A DNA stretch of 64,000 nt, taken from the NCBI RefSeq assembly GCF_003931855.1, contig NZ_CP034248.1, positions 2,356,001-2,420,000 on the forward strand, read 5' to 3'. This DNA is from Paenibacillus lentus. GTDB lineage: Bacteria; Bacillota; Bacilli; Paenibacillales; Paenibacillaceae. The first letter of the stretch is position 1. Each line of letters begins with the position of its first letter. This document shows positions 16,770 to 25,809 of the stretch, one piece after another. The notes beneath the pieces are model-generated. The model saw only the letters and a list, made by a program, of their open reading frames with translations, had not been told where the DNA came from and did not search any database. The translations under genes were made by a program, and so were the position numbers.

Positions 16770-18374
16770 ATGTATAAAGTATTGATCGTTGACGATGAGC
16801 ATTTCGTCCGGTATGGAATTAAAGCAATGATAGATTGGGAGAGTATGGGATTTGATGTAGTTGGCGAAGCAAGCAACGGCATGGAGGGGCTGATGGCCTT
16901 CGAAGAACTGGCGCCGGATGTCGTCATATCTGATATCAAAATGCCTGTGATGGATGGGATCGAGTTTGTTAGTCAGGTCAGGGCATTGGATCGGCAGGTC
17001 AAATTGATTTTGTTGACTTGTCTTGATGATTTTGAGTATGCCCAGAAGGCCATACGTCTCGGGATTACGGATTACTTGATCAAGTCGGATATTATGCCCA
17101 AGGATTTGGAGCAGGTGATGATGAATCTGAAGGCCGTTCTGGACGAGGCTCAATCGACTGCTGGTCATTCCCCGAATAAGCAGGCACACGAAGAATCAAA
17201 TAAAGATCGGTTTACCAAAGAAGCATTGCTGATGGGGCTGGCACACGGCACGATTTCGGAGGCCCACGTCACTAAGGAGAAACTGCTAGCAGCGGGCCTG
17301 TCTTCTAGCAAGCCCCCCTTGATCCTACTCTATATCGGGATCGATAATTTGGAGAAGCTGAGAAGCCATCACTCAGAAGATGAGATCATTATGCTCCATA
17401 CCAGGGGGATTGAAGCAACTAGGGAAATATGCTCCATGGGTGCGGAGGATAACGAAATTATCTCTGGAAGCACGGGACTGTGGACTGCACTATGCAAAGG
17501 TATTTCTGCTGATGCGGCAGAGGAATTGGCGCTACGGATCATCTCGCGAATCTCTGACGAATTAGGATTATCGGCAACCCTTGGAGTAAGCAATCCGTTC
17601 TATACCTTGCTTGACCTCCGGAGTGCTTATTTAGAGGCAGAGCATCGCTATCGGCTGAAGCTGTTTATCGGATGCGGTATCGTGATTGGCCAAGAATTTG
17701 TATATGAAACTGACATTGCGGCAAAGCCAGTTCCGGTGATGAGCAAGAAGCTGAATGATTATTTGTATTCTTTGGATCGTGAAGCGATGCAGCAGTACCT
17801 TGTCGATACCTTTGAGCATGTGAAGGCCAGACTCGACTATGAAGGTGTACATCTAATATCCATTGAACTGCTGCTGAATTTGACCAATATGTATTTGGAA
17901 TTGTCCCATGATCAAGAATGGATGTATGAACGGAAGAAGGAGTTGTTCGACCAGATTAAACAGCTTGAAATGCTAGAGGAGATTATAGCGTGGTTCGTGG
18001 AGATCTATGAAGAACTGATCCAAAAGATGCGGGCCGTCTATTCAAGCGATCAAGGAAGCATTGCGAAGGCCATTCAGTACATCGAGCAGAACTATGATCA
18101 AGATCTGTCGCTCCAGGTGCTAAGTCAGCATGTTCATCTTAGTAAAAATTACTTCTCCAATTTGTTTAAGCGAGAAATGGGCGAAGGGGTCATCGACTAT
18201 ATTACCAAAGTTCGGCTTGAGCGTGCCAAGGCCTTGCTCCGCAATACAGATCTTAAAAGCAGTGAGATCGGCATATTGGTCGGCATATCTAACTCGAAGT
18301 ATTTCTCCAAACTGTTTAAAAAATTGACAGGCGCAACACCAAGCGAATATAGGGATGGGGTTAAGTCCATGTAA
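16770..18374 (+). CDS. Two-component response regulator with AraC-type HTH, YesN type
   Basis: The 534-residue product starts at 16770 after AGGGGGGA. The receiver domain (1-120) contains VDDE at 7-10, the phosphorylated D55 in ISDIKMPVMDG, and the K of YLIKSD near residue 105. The middle about 300 residues are a poorly conserved linker common in YesN proteins. The C-terminus (about 430-530) holds the two helix-turn-helix motifs of AraC regulators (LSLQVLSQHVHLSKNYFSNLF and LKSSEIGILVGISNSKYFSK, each shortened or near the limit). It is coupled to the kinase gene upstream. Its likely target is the ABC importer operon directly downstream. Confidence 0.94.
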   Translation: MYKVLIVDDEHFVRYGIKAMIDWESMGFDVVGEASNGMEGLMAFEELAPDVVISDIKMPVMDGIEFVSQVRALDRQVKLILLTCLDDFEYAQKAIRLGITDYLIKSDIMPKDLEQVMMNLKAVLDEAQSTAGHSPNKQAHEESNKDRFTKEALLMGLAHGTISEAHVTKEKLLAAGLSSSKPPLILLYIGIDNLEKLRSHHSEDEIIMLHTRGIEATREICSMGAEDNEIISGSTGLWTALCKGISADAAEELALRIISRISDELGLSATLGVSNPFYTLLDLRSAYLEAEHRYRLKLFIGCGIVIGQEFVYETDIAAKPVPVMSKKLNDYLYSLDREAMQQYLVDTFEHVKARLDYEGVHLISIELLLNLTNMYLELSHDQEWMYERKKELFDQIKQLEMLEEIIAWFVEIYEELIQKMRAVYSSDQGSIAKAIQYIEQNYDQDLSLQVLSQHVHLSKNYFSNLFKREMGEGVIDYITKVRLERAKALLRNTDLKSSEIGILVGISNSKYFSKLFKKLTGATPSEYRDGVKSM

Positions 18375-18500
18375 GCAGGCTTTGACGAATCTGTAAATTT
18401 TACTCGGATAGAGAGAAATATTGCACCTTACGATCGGATATGGAGATTCATCGCAAAGAAAACCTTATTTTTTTACGATAGATTGCGTGGTTTATTCCGT

Positions 18501-18528
18501 TTGAATGACTGCCGCTTTATTCTAATAT
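18501..18528 (+). promoter_or_regulatory. Promoter of the sugar ABC importer operon
   Basis: TTGAAT and TAATAT are 16 bases apart. The start point would lie about 10 bases before the cre-like site at 18545. It is a weak promoter, as expected for an activated one. Confidence 0.45.
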
Positions 18529-18544
18529 GAAGATCAAGAACAGA

Positions 18545-18559
18545 ATGAATGCGCTTGCA
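18545..18559 (+). promoter_or_regulatory. cre-like site (CcpA) upstream of the ABC importer operon
   Basis: ATGAATGCGCTTGCA fits WTGNAANCGNWNNCW with one mismatch. It sits just after the predicted transcription start, where CcpA binding represses. Confidence 0.5.
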
Positions 18560-18615
18560 TGACAGGCGGATTCGAAGAAGCTGTTCTAAACTTATACAAG
18601 AAAAGGGGATACGCC

Positions 18616-19932
18616 ATGGCTAGAAAGAACAGGTTCACGACGATGTTACTCTTGATGCTCGCGATTGTGCTGATTACAGCAGGCTGCTCCAGCCAAGGGA
18701 ATAGTCCAGCCAACTCGGGAAAGTCGGCGGAGGCGAATAGCGGTGCGGGCGGCAGTGAAGCCAGTGGGCCGGTCGAAATTACGTTTTGGAATCTATTTGG
18801 GGGCGGGGAAGGCGATTTTGTCGATCAAATTGTAGACGGTTTTAATGGCTCCCAGCAAGAGGTTAAGGTCAAAACGCTGCGACTGGAATCGGGCGAGTAT
18901 TATGCCAAGTTCGGTACAGCACTGGCCTCCGGCAAAGGCCCGGATGTAGCGGTAGCTCATGCTGACCGGCTTGCGCCTTTTGTTAAGGCGGGACAATTGA
19001 GCGCGCTGAATAAGCTGACGGAGAAATCTGGTTTTGATTTCAGCGAAATTACGGATAGCAACGTGGAAAGCGTCAGCTATGACGGAAATCCCTATGCCGT
19101 TCCCATCGATACTCATTTCCATATGTTTTACTACAATAAAGATTTGCTTGGGGGGGCTGGGCTGTTAAATGAGGATGACACGCCGCAGTTTGGCGAGATT
19201 TCTCCGGAAGGCTTCAAGCAGTTTTTGACAGAGATCAAGAGCAAGGTTCCAGGGGTAACACCGTTTAGTGTGAATACGCCGTACTTTCATGAGCCCTTCT
19301 ACAATTTATATTATCAGGCTGGCGGCAGTATTTTGACGGATGATCTAAGTCAAGCCGACATCAACAATGAGAAAGCCATAGATGTGCTGAAATTTTATTT
19401 GGATCTCTACGATCAGGGGCTTAGTGATATTAACGACAAGACGCCCTGGGACACGTTCCATAGCGGGAAATCCGCAACCTGGTTTGGCGGTGTGTGGGAA
19501 GCGGGCTGGCACCTCGGCGAAGAAGGTCTGAATGTCGGCATCACCTCGATTCCTCCGATCTTCGGCAGTGAGACGCATTGGGCAGCCTCCCATACTCTCG
19601 TTATTCCTGAATATGTGACGGAAGAGAAACAGGTAGCTGCAATGAAATTTATGAAGTATTTCACGCTGGAGGGCGGGAAAATATGGGCGCAAGCGGGTCA
19701 TGTTCCAGCAGCAAAGGCGGTTACTGCCAGTGACGAATACATGAACCTTCCGTATCGGGAAGAGTTTGTCGCCTCGCAAAAAACGGTAAAACACGCGCCT
19801 AAGACGGATCGGTACAATGCGATCGATACGGTGGTGAAGGATGTGCTTCAGGCCGTTATTTTTAAAACGATGACGCCGGAAGATGGGGTAAAGGGAATGG
19901 AGAAGGATATTAACGAGATTCTTCAAAATTAA
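18616..19932 (+). CDS. Sugar ABC transporter substrate-binding lipoprotein
   Basis: The 438-residue product is a family 1 extracellular solute-binding protein. The ATG at 18616 follows AAAGGGGA; the frame from 18559 is longer but has no site. A lipoprotein signal peptide ends in LITAGC, so Cys at about residue 24 is lipidated. A low-complexity Ser/Gly/Asn linker is followed by the two-lobe binding fold (EITFWNLFGGGEGDFVDQIV; GKGPDVAVAH; PYAVPIDTHFHMFYYNK). It captures an oligosaccharide outside the cell and hands it to the two permeases encoded next. The sugar cannot be named from sequence. Confidence 0.94.
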   Translation: MARKNRFTTMLLLMLAIVLITAGCSSQGNSPANSGKSAEANSGAGGSEASGPVEITFWNLFGGGEGDFVDQIVDGFNGSQQEVKVKTLRLESGEYYAKFGTALASGKGPDVAVAHADRLAPFVKAGQLSALNKLTEKSGFDFSEITDSNVESVSYDGNPYAVPIDTHFHMFYYNKDLLGGAGLLNEDDTPQFGEISPEGFKQFLTEIKSKVPGVTPFSVNTPYFHEPFYNLYYQAGGSILTDDLSQADINNEKAIDVLKFYLDLYDQGLSDINDKTPWDTFHSGKSATWFGGVWEAGWHLGEEGLNVGITSIPPIFGSETHWAASHTLVIPEYVTEEKQVAAMKFMKYFTLEGGKIWAQAGHVPAAKAVTASDEYMNLPYREEFVASQKTVKHAPKTDRYNAIDTVVKDVLQAVIFKTMTPEDGVKGMEKDINEILQN

Positions 19933-19948
19933 GAGTAAGGTGGATGAG

Positions 19949-19978
19949 ATGAAACCGTGTCTGATGATGCGGTTTCAT
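19949..19978 (+). other. Intercistronic stem-loop between binding-protein and permease genes
   Basis: ATGAAACCG and CGGTTTCAT form a 9-bp stem with a 12-base loop, without a T run of terminator strength. Such hairpins often protect the binding-protein mRNA or reduce downstream expression. Confidence 0.6.
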
Positions 19979-20040
19979 TCCTTAAACCTTGAAAGCAGGC
20001 TTGGTTTGGCAGTTCTGCATCGCGTTGGAGGAGGATGACC

Positions 20041-20937
20041 GTGAAGGCTCAGCAAGCAGCAAGCGGGTGGAAAAGGCAATTGAAAAATGAGTTTTCAGCC
20101 ATTGCATTTCTAGCCCCATTTTTAATTCCGCTTCTTGTTTTCTATATTTGGCCATTGCTTAGAGGGGCTTATATTAGCCTTCATTCCTGGACAATTCTGG
20201 GAATGGAGAAATATGTGGGCTTCAATAATTATACAAAAATATTGACGAACAGCGATTTTTATAAATATTTATGGAACAGCCTGTATTTTGTCATTTTAGT
20301 CGTTCCGATCATTATTTCGCTTGGTTTATTGCTGGCTCTATTGATTCACCGGAAGATTCCGTTTCAGACGATGTTCCGATCAATCTACTTTCTGCCATAT
20401 GTACTTTCCGTTTCAGTCATTAGCTTTATTTGGCTTCGTATGTTTGATTCGAAGCATGGACTTGTGAATGTGATCCTAGAGGCTCTAGGATTATCTTCAG
20501 TTCACTGGCTTACCAATCCTAAAGCGGCATGGTGGTCCATTGTCATAGCAACGGTGTGGTGGACGGTCGGCTTTGTCATGGTATTGTTCCTGGCAGGGCT
20601 GCAGGAAATATCCCAGGAGCTCTATGAGGCCGCTGATATTGACGGCGCGTCTTCGTTACATAAATTCCGGTTCATTACGCTTCCGGGTTTATCATCTGTG
20701 ATGAAGGTGCAGATTTTTTTTCAAATCATCGCAGGCTTGAAACTGTTCGGGCAAGTTCAGATTATGACCAATGGCGGACCCGGGGATACAACGAATACAA
20801 TCATCCGTTATATCTATGTGACGGGATTTAAGAAGGATATGTTCGGGCTTGCAGCCGCACAATCGACGTTGTTTTGTATTTTTATGCTGTTGATTGCCGG
20901 GGTTCAATACATGGTTGTGAACAGAAAAGAGTCGTAA
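20041..20937 (+). CDS. Sugar ABC transporter permease (MalF/UgpA type)
   Basis: The 298-residue product is an inner-membrane permease with six predicted helices, the first at FLAPFLIPLLVFYIWPLLRG. The cytoplasmic EAA loop is seen as LYEAADIDGASSLHKFRFI near residue 200; it contacts the ATPase. Two starts are possible. The GTG at 20041 stands 9 bases after GGAGG, while the ATG at 20035 almost touches GGAGGAGG, so I prefer the GTG. The gene lies between the binding-protein gene and the second permease gene. No ATPase gene is present, so a shared MsmX-type ATPase elsewhere is the likely partner. Confidence 0.93.
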   Translation: MKAQQAASGWKRQLKNEFSAIAFLAPFLIPLLVFYIWPLLRGAYISLHSWTILGMEKYVGFNNYTKILTNSDFYKYLWNSLYFVILVVPIIISLGLLLALLIHRKIPFQTMFRSIYFLPYVLSVSVISFIWLRMFDSKHGLVNVILEALGLSSVHWLTNPKAAWWSIVIATVWWTVGFVMVLFLAGLQEISQELYEAADIDGASSLHKFRFITLPGLSSVMKVQIFFQIIAGLKLFGQVQIMTNGGPGDTTNTIIRYIYVTGFKKDMFGLAAAQSTLFCIFMLLIAGVQYMVVNRKES

Positions 20938-20954
20938 ATGGAGAGTGAATAGAG

Positions 20955-21767
20955 GTGGCGCGAGCAGCGATATATAGTTTAACCGTCATATTGGCAGTCA
21001 TATTTGTAATTCCTCTAGTTTGGATGTTTGTCGTTTCTTTCAAGCCTGAAGGCGTATCTGCGATTACGATTGCAGAGTGGACGGACTTTTCGGACTTAAC
21101 CATTAGCAACTATGCCAAGGTACTAATTGAATCGCAAATTTTGAGATGGACCTGGAATAGCTTCGTGATCGGGGCGGTAACGACGTTGATTACCGTGATC
21201 ATTAGCTCGTTAGGGGCATTTGCTTTTTCACGCAAAAATTTTAAATCCAAAGGGTTTTTATTTATTTTATGTGTGTCCGGTCTGTTGATACCGACGGAAG
21301 CGATGCTAATTCCTTTATACGAGACGGTCTTAAGCATGGATTTGCTGGATAATATGTGGGGCATTATTTTGCCTAGCCTGACGAATCCGCTTGGACTGAT
21401 TTTGATTAAGCAATTTATGGATGGGCTGCCCAAGGATTATATGGAAGCAGCGCAAATTGACGGGGGGCGGGATTTCCGCTTATGGTGGTCGATTTATATG
21501 CCTCTAACGCGTTCAGCCATGATTGCAATTGGTATTTTCTATTTCATTATGTCCTGGAATAATTTCATCTGGCCGTATATCGCGATTAATTCGGAAGAAA
21601 ACATGGTGCTGTCTACAGGCTTGCCGACCTTCCTATCGAATAACGTACTGCATGTGAATACGATTATGGCAGCCAGCGCGATCGCTGCTATTCCTACGAT
21701 GATTGTTTATATTTTTCTGCAAAAGCATATCGTCCAGGGTGTATCGATGACAGGGGTTAAAGGGTAG
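20955..21767 (+). CDS. Sugar ABC transporter permease (MalG/UgpE type)
   Basis: The 270-residue product is the second permease of the importer, with six predicted helices. The first starts at residue 6 (IYSLTVILAVIFVIPLVWMF). The EAA loop is YMEAAQIDGGRDFRLWWSIY near residue 180. It starts at GTG 20955, 17 bases after the stop of the first permease gene, with GGAGAG upstream. It forms the transmembrane channel together with the product of the preceding gene. Confidence 0.94.
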   Translation: MARAAIYSLTVILAVIFVIPLVWMFVVSFKPEGVSAITIAEWTDFSDLTISNYAKVLIESQILRWTWNSFVIGAVTTLITVIISSLGAFAFSRKNFKSKGFLFILCVSGLLIPTEAMLIPLYETVLSMDLLDNMWGIILPSLTNPLGLILIKQFMDGLPKDYMEAAQIDGGRDFRLWWSIYMPLTRSAMIAIGIFYFIMSWNNFIWPYIAINSEENMVLSTGLPTFLSNNVLHVNTIMAASAIAAIPTMIVYIFLQKHIVQGVSMTGVKG

Positions 21768-21831
21768 GTTGCTTCAATTAACAGCTTAAGACGGCACAGT
21801 ATAGTTAGAACTAGGATGAAGGAGTAGATGA

Positions 21832-23598
21832 GTGACTATGGGAACACAGATGTATATTAAGGATTATCCAAGACCGCAATTCATAAGAACGGACTGGGTT
21901 AATTTGAATGGCGAGTGGAGCTTCGAATTCGATGATGAAAACATGGGTGAGCGCTTGGGATGGCCAAAGCAGTTTGGGGGGGAACGCCAAATTATTGTCC
22001 CTTTTACGTATGAAACCAAAGCTAGCGGGATTGGCGAAGAAGAGCATCATTCTAATGTATGGTACCATAGAACGCTGGATATTCCGGCCGAGAAAACGGG
22101 TAAGCGAGTCATACTGCATTTCCAAGCCGTTGATTATATCGCCAAGGTTTGGGTGAATGGGGAGTATGTTGGACAGCACCAAGGAGGCTATTCCGCATTT
22201 TCCTTCGATATTACCTCCTATATCGTTTGCGGAGATGCCAACAGCTTGACGGTTAAGGTGGAAGATAGTATGGATGCTGCCCAGCCGCGGGGGAAGCAGC
22301 GTTGGGTGCAGAATAGCTTCGAGTGCTTCTATGTGCAGACGACGGGAATCTGGCAATCGGTTTGGCTGGAATACGCAGCGCCTACGTATATCGATCAAGT
22401 GAAAATAACCCCGGACGTCGACGCCTGGAAGGTGAGGTTCGAATATCAAATGAACGGCGATTGGTCGGCTGGAGATATGTGGCTGGAAACGATCGTTAGC
22501 TTGCAGGGGGAGCAGGTTAAAAAGGTCGGCTTGGCGATGGATCGCGCCTGGCTCCAGTTGGAGGTTGACCTGATTCATGAAGTGAACGGTCCCTGGAAGA
22601 TGAGCTGTTGGACGCCGGACCATCCGAATTTGTATGATGTTGAATTTATTTTGTACCGCGGCCAGGAGAAGATTGATCATGTCTATTCCTATTTCGGCAT
22701 GCGGAAGATTTCAACGAAAGATGGACAGGTATTGCTTAACAATGAACCGATCTACCAGCGGCTTGTTCTGGATCAGGGCTACTGGCCGGAGAGCCATCTT
22801 ACTCCGCCTTCGGAGGAAGCCATCATCCAAGATATCGATGCGATTCTAGAGATGGGTTACAACGGCGTACGAAAGCATATGAAAGTAGAGGATGCCCGTT
22901 TTCTGTATTGGTGCGATGTGAAGGGTTTGCTCGTATGGTCGGAGATGGCAGCTACATTTGAGTTTAACGACAATGCGATTCAGAGATTTACTAACGAATG
23001 GATGGAAGTGGTGCGGCAGTTTTATAATCATCCGTGCATTGTTGTGTGGGTTCCATTTAATGAATCCTGGGGGATTATGCAAATTGCCAAGGATAGGAAG
23101 CAGCAGCATTTCACAGAAGCTATCTATCATCTCACCAAAGCTTATGATCCTTACCGGCTTGTCATATCCAATGATGGCTGGGAGCATACGGTGTCGGATC
23201 TCATAACGCTACATGATTATGTAGAGTCAGGAGAAGAGTTCCTGCAACGTTATAAGGATAAAGAGAAGATTATAGGAAACGAAATCGCCTTTAATAATAG
23301 GAAATATGCTTTTGCAGATGGTTACGCCTATAGCGGGCAGCCCATCCTAGTCAGTGAATTCGGTGGCATTGCCTATAAAAATGAGGCGGGTTGGGGTTAC
23401 GGCCATCAGGAGTCCTCGGAAGAATCATTTGTCGCAAGACTAAAAGCGATACACCACGCGATTAAGAATACGGATTATATTGTTGGCTACTGCTATACAC
23501 AGATTACAGATGTGCAGCAGGAGATGAATGGGCTGCTAACGGAGTCGCGAAAGTTAAAAGTTCCATTGGAAGTCATAAAGGAGATGAATCAACTCTAG
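21832..23598 (+). CDS. Glycoside hydrolase family 2 (beta-galactosidase/glucuronidase-like)
   Basis: The 588-residue product has the short GH2 form: a sugar-binding jelly roll (about 10-175), an Ig-like domain (about 180-290) and a TIM barrel (about 295-588). The general acid/base E411 is in VPFNESWG and the nucleophile E509 in LVSEFGG. There is no signal peptide, so it acts in the cytosol on sugars brought in by the ABC importer encoded just upstream. GH2 members cleave beta-galactosides, beta-glucuronides, beta-mannosides or alpha-arabinopyranosides. With a GH43 arabinanase-like gene nearby, a pectic or arabinogalactan side-chain substrate is plausible but not shown. The start is GTG 21832 with AAGGAG 7 bases before; ATG 21838 is an alternative. 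Confidence 0.92.
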   Translation: MTMGTQMYIKDYPRPQFIRTDWVNLNGEWSFEFDDENMGERLGWPKQFGGERQIIVPFTYETKASGIGEEEHHSNVWYHRTLDIPAEKTGKRVILHFQAVDYIAKVWVNGEYVGQHQGGYSAFSFDITSYIVCGDANSLTVKVEDSMDAAQPRGKQRWVQNSFECFYVQTTGIWQSVWLEYAAPTYIDQVKITPDVDAWKVRFEYQMNGDWSAGDMWLETIVSLQGEQVKKVGLAMDRAWLQLEVDLIHEVNGPWKMSCWTPDHPNLYDVEFILYRGQEKIDHVYSYFGMRKISTKDGQVLLNNEPIYQRLVLDQGYWPESHLTPPSEEAIIQDIDAILEMGYNGVRKHMKVEDARFLYWCDVKGLLVWSEMAATFEFNDNAIQRFTNEWMEVVRQFYNHPCIVVWVPFNESWGIMQIAKDRKQQHFTEAIYHLTKAYDPYRLVISNDGWEHTVSDLITLHDYVESGEEFLQRYKDKEKIIGNEIAFNNRKYAFADGYAYSGQPILVSEFGGIAYKNEAGWGYGHQESSEESFVARLKAIHHAIKNTDYIVGYCYTQITDVQQEMNGLLTESRKLKVPLEVIKEMNQL

Positions 23599-23618
23599 AG
23601 TCCTAGGGAAAAGACACG

Positions 23619-23668
23619 TCAGGAGCTGCTCATTAGAAAATCTAATGGGACAGCTCCTGATTTTTCGT
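23619..23668 (+). terminator. Rho-independent terminator after the GH2 gene
   Basis: TCAGGAGCTG(C)TCATTAGA pairs with TCTAATGGGACAGCTCCTGA, followed by TTTTT. It closes the sugar cluster. Confidence 0.9.
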
Positions 23669-23686
23669 TATATGGAGATTTAGTAG

Positions 23687-23989
23687 TTAGCATGAGGTTG
23701 ATGTTTCCTTTTGGGCAGTGCGCATCTTGGCCAGTATTTTGCGGATACTCTCTTCTGAGAGATAATACATCTCAGCCAAATCTTTAACCGACAGACCTGA
23801 ACGATGCTTCTGAAATATTTCCTCATTCCGATTGGCAATCGATGTGCGGGAACCGCTTAGCTCTCCCCAGGAAGCACGGCTTTGCTCCAATTTGGGGATG
23901 TAAAGAAGCTCACCTTGAATATGGCGCTGCAATTCCTTCAGCAATCGGGGGGGAAGCACATCCTTCCCATTTTTGTAGCTCACGGTCAT
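23687..23989 (-). CDS. CD3324-like small HTH protein
   Basis: The 100-residue product has a KNGKDVLPPRLLKELQRHIQ start and an LSVKDLAEMYYLSEESIRKI helix-turn-helix near residues 67-86. This matches the small CD3324-type family of putative DNA-binding proteins in Firmicutes, related in shape to the Mor/C activators of phages. Targets are not known. The gene is alone on the minus strand between the sugar cluster and rarA, with GGAGG before its ATG. The HTH is clear; the family name rests on recall of similar proteins. Confidence 0.8.
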   Translation of the reverse strand: MTVSYKNGKDVLPPRLLKELQRHIQGELLYIPKLEQSRASWGELSGSRTSIANRNEEIFQKHRSGLSVKDLAEMYYLSEESIRKILAKMRTAQKETSTSC

Positions 23990-24412
23990 GTTCCTCCTTG
24001 TTTCGATGTGCTCGATCTAGTTCAAGAACGAAATAAGTCAGCATGATCGTAATCCCCCTTTCGCAATAGTATGATTTAGTCGTTATCGCTATTTTATAAA
24101 TAGCTGGCTATATCTTAACATATTGTCACAGCAACGGAAATAAGGGGGCTATACAGCCCCCTTGCTTGAGGTTTCCGCTTACGCGGAAACCACCTCACTC
24201 ACTGAAATCACATTCATCAGCCCCCTTTCCAGTGATTCGTCGGCCCGACATCTATATTAACTCATATTACGCCTTAGGAAGAAAGCGAAAGAATGATTAT
24301 AAATGTTTTGTACCCTAATATGGTAAAATGGACAATAGGTTCTTAGAGTAATATCATAGATGAGCTAGCACTGAATTCGAGTGGATTATGAGTCATAAGG
24401 AAGTGAACTTCG
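23990..24412. other. Intergenic region with two adjacent hairpins
   Basis: This 423-base gap separates the divergent HTH gene and rarA. It contains AAGGGGGCT-ATAC-AGCCCCCTT (24142-24163) and then GGTTTCCGC-TTAC-GCGGAAACC (24170-24191). A third copy of AGCCCCCTT lies at 24219-24227 without a partner. Neither hairpin has a T run. The part from about 24240 to 24412 is A/T-rich and presumably holds the rarA promoter, but I could not assign its boxes. Confidence 0.55.
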
Positions 24413-25729
24413 ATGGATTTGTTCTCTTACCAGCAAAGCTCGAGCCCTGCCGGCAGGCTGCTTGCCGATCGGATGAGGCCGGTGACGCTGGATGAATATA
24501 TTGGGCAGGAAGATATCGTCGGCCCGGGCAAATTGCTGCGTCGGGCGATCGAGGCCGATCAGGTCTCTTCCATTCTACTGTATGGGCCGCCTGGCTGCGG
24601 AAAGACAACACTTGCTCATATTATTTCAAATCATACGCAAGGAGAGTTTGTTAGACTGAATGCTGTGGATGCTTCCGTGAAGGATGTACGGGAAGTGATT
24701 GAGAAGGCGCATAATGATAAGTCTTTTTATGGAACCAAAACAATTCTATTCCTCGATGAGGTTCATAGATTCAATAGCTCGCGACAGGATGCGCTGCTTC
24801 CGGCTGTGGAGAAGGGAACAATTACTTTTATCGGGGCGACGACGGAGAACCCATTCCATTATGTGAACGGGGCTTTGATGAGTCGCTCGACCTTGTTCCA
24901 GCTGCAGCCCTTGACGAAAGAGCACTCGCTCATTGCGATGAAGCGGGCTTTGACAGATAAGGAAAAAGGATTAGGCTTCATGCATCTTGAAGTGGACGAA
25001 GAGGCGCTGCTGCATATTGCGGCGATGGCTAACGGAGATATCCGCCGGGCGCTGAATGCGCTGGAGCTGGCGGCGATGACGACGCCTCCCCGGCAAGATG
25101 GATGTGTCCACATTACGCTTGCGGTAGCAGAGGAATCGATCCGGCGCCCGCTCGTTAAAGCGGATGAATCTACGCAATACGACGTGCTGTCGGCGTTCCA
25201 CAAGAGTATTCGCGGCTCCAGTGATGCTGCGCTGTTCTGGTTCCTGTACGCGGTAGAGAAGCTGGGGATGGACCCGATGACGTTCATCCGGCGGCTGATT
25301 GCTGCCAGCAGCGAGGATATCGGCCTGGCAAATCCCCAGGCGATGGTTCAGGCCGTAAGCGCGTTGGAGGCGTACCGGAACAACGGCTGGCCGGAGGCGA
25401 AGCTGAACATCGCTCAGGCGATTTTGTTTGCAGTAGAGAGCCCGAAATCCAACGCTGTGACCACGGCGATCTCCAAAGCGATGACCGCCATCGAGGATGC
25501 GAGATCAGCAGAGGTGCCTTTGCATTTGCGGGATACCCATTACAAGGGCGCCGAAAAGCTAGGACATGTCGGTTACAAATATCCGCATGATTACCCGGGG
25601 CACTATGTGAAGCAGGATTATTTACCGCCGAATTTGGCAAAGCGGAAGTTCTACGAGGCGACGGAGCAGGGGAACGAGAGCAAAATCCGACATAACCAGC
25701 AAATCCGCCGCTCCAAGGACATGCAATAA
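24413..25729 (+). CDS. rarA: Replication-associated recombination protein A (AAA+ ATPase)
   Basis: The 438-residue product is a RarA/MgsA/WRNIP1-type AAA+ protein. It acts at stalled replication forks and binds SSB. Walker A is YGPPGCGKTT (57-66), Walker B ILFLDEVHRF (111-120), and the sensor 1 region is ITFIGATTENPFH near 137-149. The C-terminal half (about 260-430) is the tetramerisation region, with the conserved HYKGAEKLGHVGYKYPHDY block. It is the B. subtilis yrvN orthologue and in that genome follows tcdA directly. Confidence 0.96.
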   Translation: MDLFSYQQSSSPAGRLLADRMRPVTLDEYIGQEDIVGPGKLLRRAIEADQVSSILLYGPPGCGKTTLAHIISNHTQGEFVRLNAVDASVKDVREVIEKAHNDKSFYGTKTILFLDEVHRFNSSRQDALLPAVEKGTITFIGATTENPFHYVNGALMSRSTLFQLQPLTKEHSLIAMKRALTDKEKGLGFMHLEVDEEALLHIAAMANGDIRRALNALELAAMTTPPRQDGCVHITLAVAEESIRRPLVKADESTQYDVLSAFHKSIRGSSDAALFWFLYAVEKLGMDPMTFIRRLIAASSEDIGLANPQAMVQAVSALEAYRNNGWPEAKLNIAQAILFAVESPKSNAVTTAISKAMTAIEDARSAEVPLHLRDTHYKGAEKLGHVGYKYPHDYPGHYVKQDYLPPNLAKRKFYEATEQGNESKIRHNQQIRRSKDMQ

Positions 25730-25809
25730 GAAAGCCTGATCAGATGAAAGTCAATAAACAAACAAGAGGCTTGTTAAATATATCGATAGCTAAAAGGAGT
25801 GGTAGTGCC

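Noticed and set aside
7239..23686. Integrative element covering the sugar island
   Set aside because: No integrase, relaxase, border repeats or tRNA gene were found; only one IS inside a host gene.
23687..24412. Toxin-antitoxin or phage regulator near the small HTH gene
   Set aside because: Only one HTH gene is present; no partner, integrase or phage gene lies nearby.
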